A program made the translations under genes and the position numbers. Shown piece after piece: positions 1 to 9,084 of a stretch of DNA of 64,000 nucleotides (positions are counted from its first letter, which is position 1; each line of letters starts with the position of its first letter). The notes beneath the pieces were generated by a model that saw nothing but the letters and a program-made list of their open reading frames with translations, was not told where the DNA came from and did no database searches. Origin of the DNA: Alteromonas hispanica (GTDB lineage Bacteria; Pseudomonadota; Gammaproteobacteria; Enterobacterales; Alteromonadaceae); assembly GCF_010500915.1 (NCBI RefSeq), contig NZ_JAAAWP010000003.1, positions 488,908 through 552,907 of the forward strand, in the 5' to 3' direction.

Positions 1-292
1 ATGAACGAGCTATAAGGCGCTGAATTTCTAACGTACGGCCACCTTGTTTACCACGAGCCGCTTCCCGGCCACTGCGTGTATGCGTTGCACGAGGTAACAT
101 ACTGTATTCAGCGGTTATCCACCCTTTTCCTTGCCCCTTCATAAAGCGAGGCACGCCTTCTTCTACCGTCGCGTTACATAACACCTTAGTGTTTCCGAAC
201 TCTACCAATACAGAGCCCTCTGCATGGCAAGTGTATTGACGAGTAATTGTAACAGGGCGAATTTGACTGGCGGTTCTGCCGCTTGGACGCAT
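1..292 (-). CDS. rph: Ribonuclease PH, N-terminal 97 codons (gene runs off the left edge)
   Basis: Phosphorolytic 3'-to-5' exoribonuclease that trims tRNA 3' ends. The frame opens with [14 protein letters not shown] at 292 and continues through the conserved stretches [18 protein letters not shown] and [17 protein letters not shown], then [11 protein letters not shown], all typical of the RNase PH N-terminal half. The gene is cut by the window start, so the C-terminal part cannot be seen. It is divergent from yicC, as in many gammaproteobacteria. A longer open frame on the same strand (399 to 202) is in another reading frame and is not the gene. Confidence 0.95.
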   Translation of the reverse strand, partial: MRPSGRTASQIRPVTITRQYTCHAEGSVLVEFGNTKVLCNATVEEGVPRFMKGQGKGWITAEYSMLPRATHTRSGREAARGKQGGRTLEIQRLIARS

Positions 293-573
293 AGGGTTCT
301 CCACAACGTAAATGCTAAAAATAGAATCTTCGGTAGATAATAAAAAGTGATTACACCTAGAGTGCAAAAACTAAATTTACCGAAAATAAGAATAAGCATA
401 AGTATAGCGCAATGAGCCTGTCTGATGAAAACGAACTTTGCTCGTATTCCTTACAGAAACAAGCAAATGTACGCTAATATAGTAAGAACAAGAAAGACTG
501 CCTCCATATTCACAGATACAACACGGCGTTCGCGTTGTTTTTGCAGGCTTTCAGTTTAACTCGAAGGATAACT

Positions 574-1437
574 ATGATTTATAGCATGACAGCATTCGCT
601 CGCGTAGAGACAAAAAAGGAGTGGGGTTCTGCGGTATGGGAAATACGCTCGGTTAACCAGCGTTTTTTAGAGACCTATTTTCGCTTGCCTGAACAATTTC
701 GTTCTCTGGAACCTATGCTACGAGAGCGCTTTCGCAAAAAGCTAGCCCGCGGCAAAGTAGAGTGCGCGTTGCGCTTTACGGCAAATGATGCAGCTATTAC
801 AACGCTTAGTTTAAATGAAGATTTAGCAAAGCAAGTTATGCAGGCTGCTGATTGGGTTCAATCTCATGGTCAGTCATCGGGCGTAAACCCATTAGACGTA
901 TTGCGCTGGCCTGGCGTAATAGCAGCAGAAGAGGCCGACATGGATACCATACATGCAGATGTTATGGCTGCATTCGACCAGGGTTTAAAAGATTTCATTG
1001 ATGCTCGTGCTTCAGAAGGCGAGGCGCTAAAAGATATGATTACACAGCGTTTAGACGCTATTGAAACCGAAGTAGAAAAAGTTGCCTCTCGCATGCCAGA
1101 AATTATGGTTTGGCAAAGAGAGAAAGTGCAGGCGCGCTTTGAAGAAGCGAAAGTAGAACTAGACGCAGGACGCTTCGAACAAGAAATGATCATGCTTGCA
1201 CAAAAGGTAGATGTTGCTGAAGAATTAGACCGCTTAAACACTCATGTTAACGAGACCCGCAATATTCTGAAAAAAGGTGGGGCAATTGGTCGCAGACTCG
1301 ACTTTATGATGCAAGAGTTTAATCGTGAATCAAACACCTTAGGCTCTAAATCTATAAGCACCGACATTACGCAGTCGGCCGTAGAGCTTAAAGTGCTGAT
1401 TGAGCAAATGCGCGAGCAGATCCAGAATATTGAGTGA
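574..1437 (+). CDS. yicC: YicC family endoribonuclease / stress-related protein
   Basis: YicC family protein of 287 residues, the same length as E. coli YicC, which has been reported to act as an RNA endonuclease. The N-terminal YicC_N domain covers about residues 1-155 (opening MIYSMTAFAR) and the conserved C-terminal DUF1732 about 205-287 (RRLDFMMQEFNRESNTLGSK). The start at 574 was chosen over an in-frame upstream start at 535 because it aligns with the family N terminus and follows an AAGGA ribosome site. It is divergent from rph, the usual arrangement. The molecular role in this organism is inferred from the family. Confidence 0.93.
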   Translation: MIYSMTAFARVETKKEWGSAVWEIRSVNQRFLETYFRLPEQFRSLEPMLRERFRKKLARGKVECALRFTANDAAITTLSLNEDLAKQVMQAADWVQSHGQSSGVNPLDVLRWPGVIAAEEADMDTIHADVMAAFDQGLKDFIDARASEGEALKDMITQRLDAIETEVEKVASRMPEIMVWQREKVQARFEEAKVELDAGRFEQEMIMLAQKVDVAEELDRLNTHVNETRNILKKGGAIGRRLDFMMQEFNRESNTLGSKSISTDITQSAVELKVLIEQMREQIQNIE

Positions 1438-1582
1438 TTAATAATCTGAAATACCAATCAGCAATGGTAAGTTGTAAACAGCCTTACACTAAAAGTGAGG
1501 CTGATACTTATATATTCAACTTCATATACAATGATGCAGCAATCAGTAAAAGTAAGTACACACTCACAGTTAAGTGTTTTAC

Positions 1583-2563
1583 ATGACTACAATCTATGAA
1601 GTGGCCACCCGCGCCGGCGTATCGTTATCTACGGTATCTCGCGTTCTTAATGGCAATAAGTCTGTTAACCCTGCTTTGGCTGAAAAGGTTAAACAAGCCG
1701 CAAGCGAACTGCACTTCACACCAAGTCAGAAAGCGCGTTCTTTAGCATCTAAACACAGTCATGCTATTGGTATTGTGCTGCCTAACAAACACATGCTTTT
1801 TGCATCTCACTTACTGTTTTCTTTCGAGCACATTTTGCGGCAGCATAAGAAGCATTGTGTTATCGCTTTTTCCCACGACACAATTGAGTCTGAAGTGGAG
1901 GCCATCGAATTTTTATTGTCTCAAGGTTGTGACGGAGTATTTGTCACTACTATTTCTTCGACGACAAAACATTTGCATAGCTTGAAAGATAAGATTGTTA
2001 CGTTGAGTACAGGAGAGGCAAAAGCTACTGTGACTGACTTGTCGGCATCTGTCGCTCACTGTGTTTCAAAAGCACATCACTTGCTAAGTGAACAAGGACA
2101 CACAGACATAGCGTTAGTAAATGACCGCAAAACCGTGTCTCAAAACGAAACGTTTCTCTCTTTATTCAAGAAACAATTAATCGTAAATGTAGAAGTTGAT
2201 GCTTTATCCGATCCATTTCTCGACCCGCTACTCGAACTAATGGCCAAGGGAGAAGTATTTTCAGCTATTATTTGCACCAACGACGTTTTGGTTGAGCGTG
2301 TAGTTAATAGCGCCAAAGAGCTAGGAATGGTGCTGCCCAGCGACTTATCTATTATATCGTCACGACCGCCCAATGCACACGCAGAAATAAGTAGTTCGCT
2401 GACTTATAATGTATCAAGCGTAGCCTACTCAACGCTTGATATGGCAAGAGCTGCGGCGAAGAAGTGCTTTGCTGCTTTCTATGACGATGGGTTAGATGAA
2501 GATAGTGCGAATCCGCTGTCTCCCATATTTCTTGACTATGGTAGCACAGCGCCTTTTTCTTAG
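1583..2563 (+). CDS. LacI/GalR-family transcriptional regulator (orphan)
   Basis: DNA-binding repressor-type regulator of 326 residues. Residues 3-24 form the classical LacI helix-turn-helix and hinge (TIYEVATRAGVSLSTVSRVLNG); the rest reads as a periplasmic-binding-protein-like sensor domain (IGIVLPN near 60, CTNDVLVER near 230). ATG at 1583 is preferred; a GTG at 1574 is in frame, and neither has a strong ribosome site. No sugar transport or catabolic gene lies beside it, so its effector and targets cannot be guessed. It converges on the acyltransferase gene, 44 bp away. Confidence 0.88.
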   Translation: MTTIYEVATRAGVSLSTVSRVLNGNKSVNPALAEKVKQAASELHFTPSQKARSLASKHSHAIGIVLPNKHMLFASHLLFSFEHILRQHKKHCVIAFSHDTIESEVEAIEFLLSQGCDGVFVTTISSTTKHLHSLKDKIVTLSTGEAKATVTDLSASVAHCVSKAHHLLSEQGHTDIALVNDRKTVSQNETFLSLFKKQLIVNVEVDALSDPFLDPLLELMAKGEVFSAIICTNDVLVERVVNSAKELGMVLPSDLSIISSRPPNAHAEISSSLTYNVSSVAYSTLDMARAAAKKCFAAFYDDGLDEDSANPLSPIFLDYGSTAPFS

Positions 2564-2607
2564 CCGCTCTACTTAAAACGCAATAGTTATCTTCAAGTAA
2601 AACAAGG

Positions 2608-3753
2608 CTACATATACTTAAGCCACCAGTAGTTATGCTGCGCTTTGAAATGGCTAAACCATCGCACGGGATAATAGAGAGTGATGGCAAGCACACCTGT
2701 AATCAGCCAGATTTGCCACATCTCATTTACGCCAAAGTAGACACCTTTATTCGTTCCCCAAGTACTCACGGCTACTGTGTATAGCACGAGTAATATATAG
2801 AGGTGAAGGACGTAAAAAAACATAGGAACTGAGCCAAAAGTATCCAGGATGGTCATTCCTCTAGCATTTACTCTTTCAAAAACAAAAAGAAGCAGGAACA
2901 TTCCTGACAGTGTAAAGAGCAAAAACGCGAGTGACGGAGGGTATTTAGTCATATTGAATAAAGACATTGCTGACAAAATAGCGGTGTCTTGCATCGACCA
3001 AGGCAGGGTCTCTCCGTAAATATTGAATCCTCTTAGAAAGACGAATAAAAATGCGGTGACACCGGCTAGACCGAGCAGCCAACTGCCCCGTAAAGCCTTA
3101 TTTTTATTTACACCATATAATGGCCCGCATGCAAAGCCGCATAAAATCACACCAATCCAAGGCAGTACGGGGTAGCTCACTTTCACACTCAAAAGGTCAC
3201 TCTGTACAATGTACCCCCTGTCATGAAGCATACTCCAAAGGGTATAACCTGTTTCATGTGAAACATAATTGATAGGCGTGAGCGCATTGTGCCCAAATAC
3301 TATGATTAAACCAATAGCGAGAAGGGCATTACGCGGAAGGCCACTTAGCAACGCGAGAGCAAGCATACTCACGCCAATCGCCCACATAACTTGAAGGTAA
3401 ATTACATCAAAGCTTCCCAACCAGCTGTAAGTAATAAAGGTGACTTCTAAAAATAGAATAAAAAGTCCCCGCTTAAAAAGAAATAACCTTACATCTCTTT
3501 TAGGTTTGTTTACCGGGTTGGCATAAAGCCATGCAGAAAGGCCGGTAAGAAACACAAATACAGGCGCGCAATAATGAGCTAGCAAACGGCTAAAAAATAG
3601 CGCCGGCGACGTAGTCTCAATGTCCATAGGATCGGACACCTGCATGTGTAAAAAGAATCGCTCCCGCACGTGGTCAATCAACATGATAATCATAACTAAA
3701 CCGCGCATCATATCTATGCTGCGAATGCGTTCGCGTTTCACATTAGAATGCAT
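2608..3753 (-). CDS. Membrane acyltransferase-like protein (DUF1624 / HGSNAT-type)
   Basis: Integral membrane protein of 381 residues with about ten hydrophobic segments. Residues 9-28 carry the family signature: an Arg-rich start, then D-x2-RG (D14, R17, G18) in the first membrane helix and a DH pair (D27, H28). This pattern is seen in DUF1624 and heparan-alpha-glucosaminide acetyltransferase-like proteins, which move acyl groups across membranes. The start overlaps the end of the upstream TonB receptor by 11 bp, so the two are probably translationally coupled. The substrate is unknown; a link to whatever the receptor imports is only inference. The gene also contains a near-parS sequence at 3250-3265. 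Confidence 0.75.
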   Translation of the reverse strand: MHSNVKRERIRSIDMMRGLVMIIMLIDHVRERFFLHMQVSDPMDIETTSPALFFSRLLAHYCAPVFVFLTGLSAWLYANPVNKPKRDVRLFLFKRGLFILFLEVTFITYSWLGSFDVIYLQVMWAIGVSMLALALLSGLPRNALLAIGLIIVFGHNALTPINYVSHETGYTLWSMLHDRGYIVQSDLLSVKVSYPVLPWIGVILCGFACGPLYGVNKNKALRGSWLLGLAGVTAFLFVFLRGFNIYGETLPWSMQDTAILSAMSLFNMTKYPPSLAFLLFTLSGMFLLLFVFERVNARGMTILDTFGSVPMFFYVLHLYILLVLYTVAVSTWGTNKGVYFGVNEMWQIWLITGVLAITLYYPVRWFSHFKAQHNYWWLKYM

Positions 3754-5890
3754 AATCGACCCGCATATTTATTGTTCTAGGCGCGCCAGGGTAAGACCAC
3801 AAACGGTGATAACTACTTTCGATATAAGTTTCATCAAACAAGTTGTCTACGTTAAGTTGTAAATTCAACGAGTCGGTGAAAGCTAAAGTCGCAAATAGCC
3901 CTGCAAGCTGATAAGAGGGAAGTTGAAAAGATAAATCTGCAGCATCTCCAAGCTGTTCATGTACATATTGATAAGAGCTTCCAATTTGCGAGTCCATGCC
4001 TGCTATTTTAGTAAAGTAGGTTAGCACAGTAGACAGTGTGTATTCGGGCACATTAACCAATGGGCTGCCCTGCGGTATTTCTACGCCCCAGTCAGCATTA
4101 ACAACTGTGTTTTCGGTCTCAGCTTGCGTCTTCGCGGCGGAAACGAAGAGCGACATATTATCGCTGATTTGAGCATTGAATTCTATTTCAACGCCCTTGC
4201 TCACGGCTTCTCCTAAGGGAGCAGAAAACCCAACATTTACAGGGTCTGCAACCAATATATTAGACTTTCTTCCCCGAAAAGCGGCAACAGAACCCACGAT
4301 ATTATTAAACGAGAATTTTGAGCCTATTTCCACTGAACTGCTTTCTTCAAATCCAAACGGTTCACCGTTCGCATCTGTGCCACTAAGCGACAAAAAGCCT
4401 TCGGAATAACTGGTATATACATTTATATTGTCGCTAACCTTATAGATAAGTCCTAAGCGGGGGCTAAGGCGAGTTTCAGTATTACGATTAGTTGTTTGTT
4501 GATTTACCTCGAAAATATCCTGGTCTATATAATCTGCGCGGGCACCAAGTAAAATATCGATATTATTGGCAATTGCGATCGTATCTTGAACGTACAGTCC
4601 AACGCCTCGCTGCTCTTCAATATTTTGGTAAAGAAGTGCTACGTCAGGTTGTTGCTGCCCATATACAGGATTATTGATATTAAGCGTATAGGTGCCTTTT
4701 CCACCGCGGTAGCGGAATAACGCAGTACTTAGGTCATATTCATAGGCATCAATGCCAACAAGTAAGTTATGTGATAAACCAGCGAATTGGGTATCTCCAC
4801 TCAACTCAACACGTAAAGCACTATCAGAAGAGTCATAATCTCGCTTTCTGCGCTGCCTTGTCAGCGTTTCACCATCGACGTAAACAGACTGTCTCGCCCC
4901 TGACAGTTCAGCGTCTGAGGAAAAGCCATCCATTCGCGTATCTCGATAGCTTAGCCCAGCAAGTAATGCCCATTGGCTGTTAAGTTGTTTGTCATAAGTG
5001 AGCTGGTGGCTGAGCGCATAAATTGTTGTTGGCCCATCGTTGAGTTCACCTAAGTAAAGACTGGTATCTATATCATCGAAATTATCGTTAAGTATCGCAA
5101 TGCCACGATCAAATCGTTGAGCCTGTTTAAAAAACTGCATTTCGTAAAGCAGTGACTCTGCGTCACCTAAATCAATATTAAAGGAAGGGGATAACACCGT
5201 TTTTCGACGAGTAACCGTATCGCGATAGCTGTTGTTGTCTTCGAAAGCACCGTTTATTCGAACAGCCAGAATATCGTTTATACCCTGAGTATAGTCTGCC
5301 TCTATTCGCTGATTAGCATAGCTACCGTAAATCGCAGAAATGCTACCCGATTCATAATATTGAGGCTTTTTAGTAATTATATTTACGACACCACCTGGAT
5401 CAGAGCGTCCGTAAAGCGCCGAACCTGGCCCCTTGATGACTTCTATGGACTCAACGTTAGACATATCAAAGGTCCCGCTGAAGCCTCTTCCTCCACTAAA
5501 CCCATTCACCATGAAGCCAGCCGGCATATTTTCATTGCCTGCAAATCCGCGAATGGCAAAGCTATCCCAAAATCCACCGCTGTTGTTTTGCTTTGTAAGG
5601 CTTGCGTCTAGTGTCAGTGCATCCTGTAATCGCGTCATCCCTAGCTTTTTAGCGTCATCACCGGTAATTGTTGTTATGGCTTGCGGAAGCTCGAAAGGCT
5701 TTACATTGCCCCTAAAAAGCTGTCGATAGGTAATATCAATTTTTTCAACATTGTCGGAATCTTTCCCATTAGTATATGAAATATCATCGTCGTTTTTAGC
5801 GTCGGCTTGGGCATTTGAGCTTATAAGAGAGAGCGACAATACAGATACTAATATGAATAGCGACACGCGGAATGTAGATTGTTTTTTCAC
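3743..5890 (-). CDS. TonB-dependent siderophore-type receptor
   Basis: Outer-membrane ligand-gated transporter of 715 residues. A signal peptide covers residues 1-29 (cleavage after AQA). The plug domain spans about 55-170, with typical phrases such as GVVNIITKKP, SIEVIKGPGSALYG and ALTLDASL. A long 22-strand-type barrel follows and ends in a C-terminal Phe (RVDYAF), the outer-membrane insertion signal. The plug sequence resembles the siderophore receptor group. I see no clear classical TonB box or Fur box. A perfect 12-bp palindrome lies 46-57 bp before the start. It is followed by a coupled acyltransferase gene; the ligand is unknown. Confidence 0.9.
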   Translation of the reverse strand: MKKQSTFRVSLFILVSVLSLSLISSNAQADAKNDDDISYTNGKDSDNVEKIDITYRQLFRGNVKPFELPQAITTITGDDAKKLGMTRLQDALTLDASLTKQNNSGGFWDSFAIRGFAGNENMPAGFMVNGFSGGRGFSGTFDMSNVESIEVIKGPGSALYGRSDPGGVVNIITKKPQYYESGSISAIYGSYANQRIEADYTQGINDILAVRINGAFEDNNSYRDTVTRRKTVLSPSFNIDLGDAESLLYEMQFFKQAQRFDRGIAILNDNFDDIDTSLYLGELNDGPTTIYALSHQLTYDKQLNSQWALLAGLSYRDTRMDGFSSDAELSGARQSVYVDGETLTRQRRKRDYDSSDSALRVELSGDTQFAGLSHNLLVGIDAYEYDLSTALFRYRGGKGTYTLNINNPVYGQQQPDVALLYQNIEEQRGVGLYVQDTIAIANNIDILLGARADYIDQDIFEVNQQTTNRNTETRLSPRLGLIYKVSDNINVYTSYSEGFLSLSGTDANGEPFGFEESSSVEIGSKFSFNNIVGSVAAFRGRKSNILVADPVNVGFSAPLGEAVSKGVEIEFNAQISDNMSLFVSAAKTQAETENTVVNADWGVEIPQGSPLVNVPEYTLSTVLTYFTKIAGMDSQIGSSYQYVHEQLGDAADLSFQLPSYQLAGLFATLAFTDSLNLQLNVDNLFDETYIESSYHRLWSYPGAPRTINMRVDYAF

Positions 5891-5935
5891 GGAAAAACCT
5901 TAAAGCACAATATTGAATCAAACCAAATTTACAAA

Positions 5936-5947
5936 ATGTTATAACAT
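5936..5947. promoter_or_regulatory. Perfect palindrome upstream of the TonB receptor
   Basis: ATGTTATAACAT is a perfect 12-bp inverted repeat in the 151-bp gap between the divergent receptor gene and the SnoaL-like gene at 6042. Its position fits an operator for either gene, but the surroundings are AT-rich and no known regulator consensus matches it well. Confidence 0.3.
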
Positions 5948-6041
5948 AACAAAATAAAGATAAAGCAATATTGTTTGAATGGTTCAGGTTATGTGTTTAT
6001 AGCGCTATGCTGTGACAACGGTAATCTAATGCGGTGGTAAT

Positions 6042-6554
6042 ATGTCCAAAGATAAGCTTCAATTGAAAATGAAAACTTTGCTGCAAGTTCTTCTTGCAAC
6101 GGCTCTGTTGACCTTCTTAACAACAAGTCGTGCTGAGAGCGATATCGAGCAGGTGTCGGGTGTGTTAGACAAATTGCATTCGCAAGCATCTCAAGCAAAC
6201 TTCACTGAATATTTTAATTTATATGCGCCAGATGCTGTTTTTATTGGTACAGACGCCGACGAAGTATGGAGCATTAGCGAATTTAAAGCCTACGCGAAAC
6301 CGCATTTTGACAAAGGTACCGGCTGGACATATTTACCTAGAGACAGACACATCTATTTTTCTCCAGATCACCAAGTGGCCTGGTTTGATGAGCTATTAGA
6401 TAATAAAAAACTAGGTGAAACGAGAGGGACGGGAGTACTCATCAAAACAGACAATCAGTGGAAAATTAGTCAGTACCACCTTACGATTCCAATCCCAAAT
6501 AATTTAGCCACAGATATCGCTGAGCAGATTAAAAAACATCACACAAAAAAATAG
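6042..6554 (+). CDS. Secreted SnoaL-like / DUF4440-type protein
   Basis: Protein of 170 residues with an N-terminal signal peptide (hydrophobic core about residues 12-27, then SRAES) and one small alpha/beta domain of the NTF2/SnoaL superfamily, recognisable from FNLYAPDAVFIGTDADEVWS and the closing DNQWKISQYHLT. Homologues of this kind are often annotated as nuclear-transport-factor-2-like or ketosteroid-isomerase-like, but their reaction is seldom known. ATG at 6042 follows a GGTGG site; an internal ATG at 6069 would also leave a signal peptide. It converges on the OmpA-like lipoprotein gene and shares a terminator with it. Confidence 0.75.
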   Translation: MSKDKLQLKMKTLLQVLLATALLTFLTTSRAESDIEQVSGVLDKLHSQASQANFTEYFNLYAPDAVFIGTDADEVWSISEFKAYAKPHFDKGTGWTYLPRDRHIYFSPDHQVAWFDELLDNKKLGETRGTGVLIKTDNQWKISQYHLTIPIPNNLATDIAEQIKKHHTKK

Positions 6555-6575
6555 AGCCGCCGTAGCGACTCTATT
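6550..6575. terminator. Bidirectional terminator
   Basis: AATAGAG and CTCTATT pair, continued after one mismatch by CGC/GCG around a CGTA loop. A-rich sequence precedes it and TTTT closes it, so it can serve both the gene at 6042 (+) and the lipoprotein gene at 6621 (-). Confidence 0.75.
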
Positions 6576-6620
6576 TTAGGGCTCAATTAAAGAGTTCTTT
6601 TTAACAACTAGCGCTCTTCT

Positions 6621-7262
6621 TTAGGTGTTAGACGACGTTAATGGTTGAATTTCCATCTCCACTCGACGATTCATAGAACGGTTAGCGGCGCTATTATTAG
6701 GTACCTTTGGTGAATACTCGCCCATGCCTACGGTAGTAATGCGAGTTGAATTCACAGAAAAGTTAATAAGCTGATTTTTCACCGCACTGGCTCTTCGTTC
6801 AGACAGTGTTTGGTTATACTGCTCTGCCCCAACATCGTCGGTATGGCCTTTAATCATAAGGACGGTTTTTTCGTAGTTATTAATTACTTTAGCAACATCT
6901 TGCAAAACTGGATTAAAGTTTGGACTAATACTCGCACTATCTGTAGCAAATGTGATGTCGCCAGGCATGATAAGACGAAGGTTATCGCCTTCTCGAACCA
7001 CTTGCACGCCGGTATCAGATAACTCGCTGCGAAGCGCTTCTTCTTGCTTATCCATGTAGCCACCAATCGCGCCACCAGCAATTGCACCTACCGCTGCACC
7101 CCAAGCGTAGCGACTTTTGTCATGATCGCCAGTTGCTTTACCTAGTACTGCTCCTAAAACAGCGCCTATTGCAGCACCCTTTTGCGTATTGTTTGGGTTA
7201 TTCGCACAGCCTGCCACAGTAAGTGATGCAGCGATTAAACTTACAGCTAGTGTTTTTTTCAT
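6621..7262 (-). CDS. OmpA-family lipoprotein with glycine zipper (YiaD-like)
   Basis: Predicted lipoprotein of 213 residues. The lipobox VAGC places the lipidated Cys at residue 19. A glycine-zipper segment follows (about 29-70, repeated GxxxG such as GAAIGAVLGAVLG and GAIAGGAIGG). A C-terminal OmpA peptidoglycan-binding domain covers about 95-205, with the conserved KGHTDDVGAEQYNQTLSERRA and the final NRRVEM. This architecture matches E. coli YiaD and related cell-envelope proteins that tie the outer membrane to the wall. It appears to be a single-gene unit. Confidence 0.88.
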   Translation of the reverse strand: MKKTLAVSLIAASLTVAGCANNPNNTQKGAAIGAVLGAVLGKATGDHDKSRYAWGAAVGAIAGGAIGGYMDKQEEALRSELSDTGVQVVREGDNLRLIMPGDITFATDSASISPNFNPVLQDVAKVINNYEKTVLMIKGHTDDVGAEQYNQTLSERRASAVKNQLINFSVNSTRITTVGMGEYSPKVPNNSAANRSMNRRVEMEIQPLTSSNT

Positions 7263-7821
7263 AGCGTCCTCTTCTTTGCTTTAAACACCTGCATTTACCT
7301 TTATGAGGTACAAACAACAAGTGCCAATAAATTACCTATATTCTAGGATAAATTTCTTTTGATAAAATAGTGATGATTCAACTTAAAACTCAATCACGTC
7401 ATTTTTTATCTAATCAGTAATAAACATATCAACTGTAGTCGAGCAATAAATGTTCCATAACGCTTAGTTTAATGAATATTCAGTTTAGCCTTCCGCTGAA
7501 CCTCTCTTCAATTTTCTTTTCAACGTATTGGTTTAAAGGGTTAGGCACAGAATAATTGGTTTAAGCTGAACGCAGTATTAATCAAAGAAATGACGCTGCT
7601 ATGTTTTGGAAATAGCGCTTTTCCTATAGAGAGATTTGTAATCTCTACACGCTCTTTTTATACAGATTTGCTACCGACTGTCTTCAATAAGTGACAAGGC
7701 TATTTGCTAAGGTTATTTGCCAAGATCCTTTGCTCAAAGGCTCTCAAATAAAAAGAACTAGGTATTTAGGCGTAAATGTAAAACGTAAATTAAAAGGACA
7801 GTTTAAGAGAATAAAGAGGTT
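7263..7821. other. 559-bp gap without a recognisable gene
   Basis: AT-rich intergenic DNA between two minus-strand genes. The right part lies after the HD-GYP gene and the left part should hold the lipoprotein promoter. The one clear structure is a hairpin at 7630-7646 (AGAGATT, TGT loop, AATCTCT) without an adjacent T run. I see no convincing small ORF or RNA gene. Confidence 0.5.
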
Positions 7822-9030
7822 TTAGCCTATTGAAACAGAACGCTCAAAAAAGGCGTTAACATCTATACCGTAATCTGAAGCAATAACCGCCTTATCAATT
7901 TTAAGAGCTTTATCGCCCGATAAGTCGATGTCTTTTGGCGTTAAGTAGTGATTACCTTTCACTGAGTAGAATACTTTTACTATGGGTGAAAATGGTGAAT
8001 CGTTTTGTTTAAGCACCATTGCCAATCTCTCGTTTGACAGCAACACTAAGCTACCAACAGGATAAACACCTAAACATTTTATAAATTGCTGAACCAAAAC
8101 GACATCTAGACGGGTAGGCGCTTCGTTCATCAATATAGAAAACGCTTTCTGGCTAGACATGCCTGCTTTATACACACGATCTGCAGTTAGTGCGTCATAC
8201 ATATCCGCAATAGCAAGCATACGACCTTCTGTGCTTATCTCATCGCCTTTTTTCCCTGCTGGATACCCCAAGCCGTCTAAGCGCTCGTGGTGTTCGCTAA
8301 TAGCCTGAATAAGCGGCATTGCAACATCAGTATTTAGCAGATAATCAACGCCATGCTTTACGTGGCTCTTCATAATTTCCATTTCTGGATCTGTAAGTCG
8401 TCCGGGCTTATGAAGAATTTCATCAGGAATATTAATCTTGCCTAAATCATGAAGAAAGCCAGTGTACGATAGCTCCTGAACTTTCTCCTCAGATAGGCCT
8501 AAAAACGTGGCAAAGTTAGCTAATAATATAGCCACGTTGAGGGAGTGTTCTAGCAAGTAATCGTCTTTCTCTCTAATTTTAGTTAGGCACAACAAAGCGT
8601 CGGGGTTGCGGTCAACAGATGCAACAAGCTTGTTGGAAAACTCTTTGGGAATACTGGCATCAAAAGGCGTCTCTTTTTTTACACTATCGAGAAGTAGCTT
8701 TTGTATTTCTTTGCCCTGAGCGTGCAGCTTAGTCGCTTTTGTTAACTCACTCTCAAGGGATACCTTCACCGTTTTCGGCTTCTTTTTAGCCGTTACTTTT
8801 TCAGACCTATCGGATTCGCTTAGTATTTTTCCATCGCTAGCACCTGCAGGTTCAAATGCTTTATCAGTATCAATAGCAAGGACTTTTACGCCCTGTTTTT
8901 TCAACAGGTCTATCACTTTTTGTGACGTCACTTTACCTTGGTTTTTTATCTCCAATGCACCTTTTTGCTCGAGTATTTTATGAACAAACATACCTGGTTT
9001 CAGTGCATCGATACTAATTCGTTTTAACAT
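7822..9030 (-). CDS. HD-GYP domain protein with N-terminal DUF3391 (probable c-di-GMP phosphodiesterase)
   Basis: Cytoplasmic protein of 402 residues. The N-terminal DUF3391 domain (about 1-125, opening LKRISIDALKPGMFV) is followed by a complete HD-GYP domain. The metal ligands and signature are present: H162 in EHSLN, HDLGK at 194-198, HHERLDG at 247-253 and GYP at 255-257. These residues are those of active HD-GYP enzymes that hydrolyse cyclic di-GMP, so activity is likely but not proven. No transmembrane or receiver domain is seen. No diguanylate cyclase gene is adjacent. Confidence 0.9.
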   Translation of the reverse strand: MLKRISIDALKPGMFVHKILEQKGALEIKNQGKVTSQKVIDLLKKQGVKVLAIDTDKAFEPAGASDGKILSESDRSEKVTAKKKPKTVKVSLESELTKATKLHAQGKEIQKLLLDSVKKETPFDASIPKEFSNKLVASVDRNPDALLCLTKIREKDDYLLEHSLNVAILLANFATFLGLSEEKVQELSYTGFLHDLGKINIPDEILHKPGRLTDPEMEIMKSHVKHGVDYLLNTDVAMPLIQAISEHHERLDGLGYPAGKKGDEISTEGRMLAIADMYDALTADRVYKAGMSSQKAFSILMNEAPTRLDVVLVQQFIKCLGVYPVGSLVLLSNERLAMVLKQNDSPFSPIVKVFYSVKGNHYLTPKDIDLSGDKALKIDKAVIASDYGIDVNAFFERSVSIG

Positions 9031-9084
9031 TCGTTATGTACTACTCTTATGCTATTGGTAATGTTGTATAAAGCTCTAGTGTCA

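Noticed and set aside
202..399. Minus-strand open frame overlapping the rph start
   Set aside because: Different frame from the well-conserved RNase PH N terminus; no family resemblance.
5891..6041. Fur box before the TonB receptor
   Set aside because: I found no stretch resembling GATAATGATAATCATTATC; only a generic AT-rich palindrome.
7600..7660. Hairpin at 7630-7646 as a small RNA terminator
   Set aside because: Seven-base stem, but the T run is 9 bp away and no promoter or conserved element could be linked to it.
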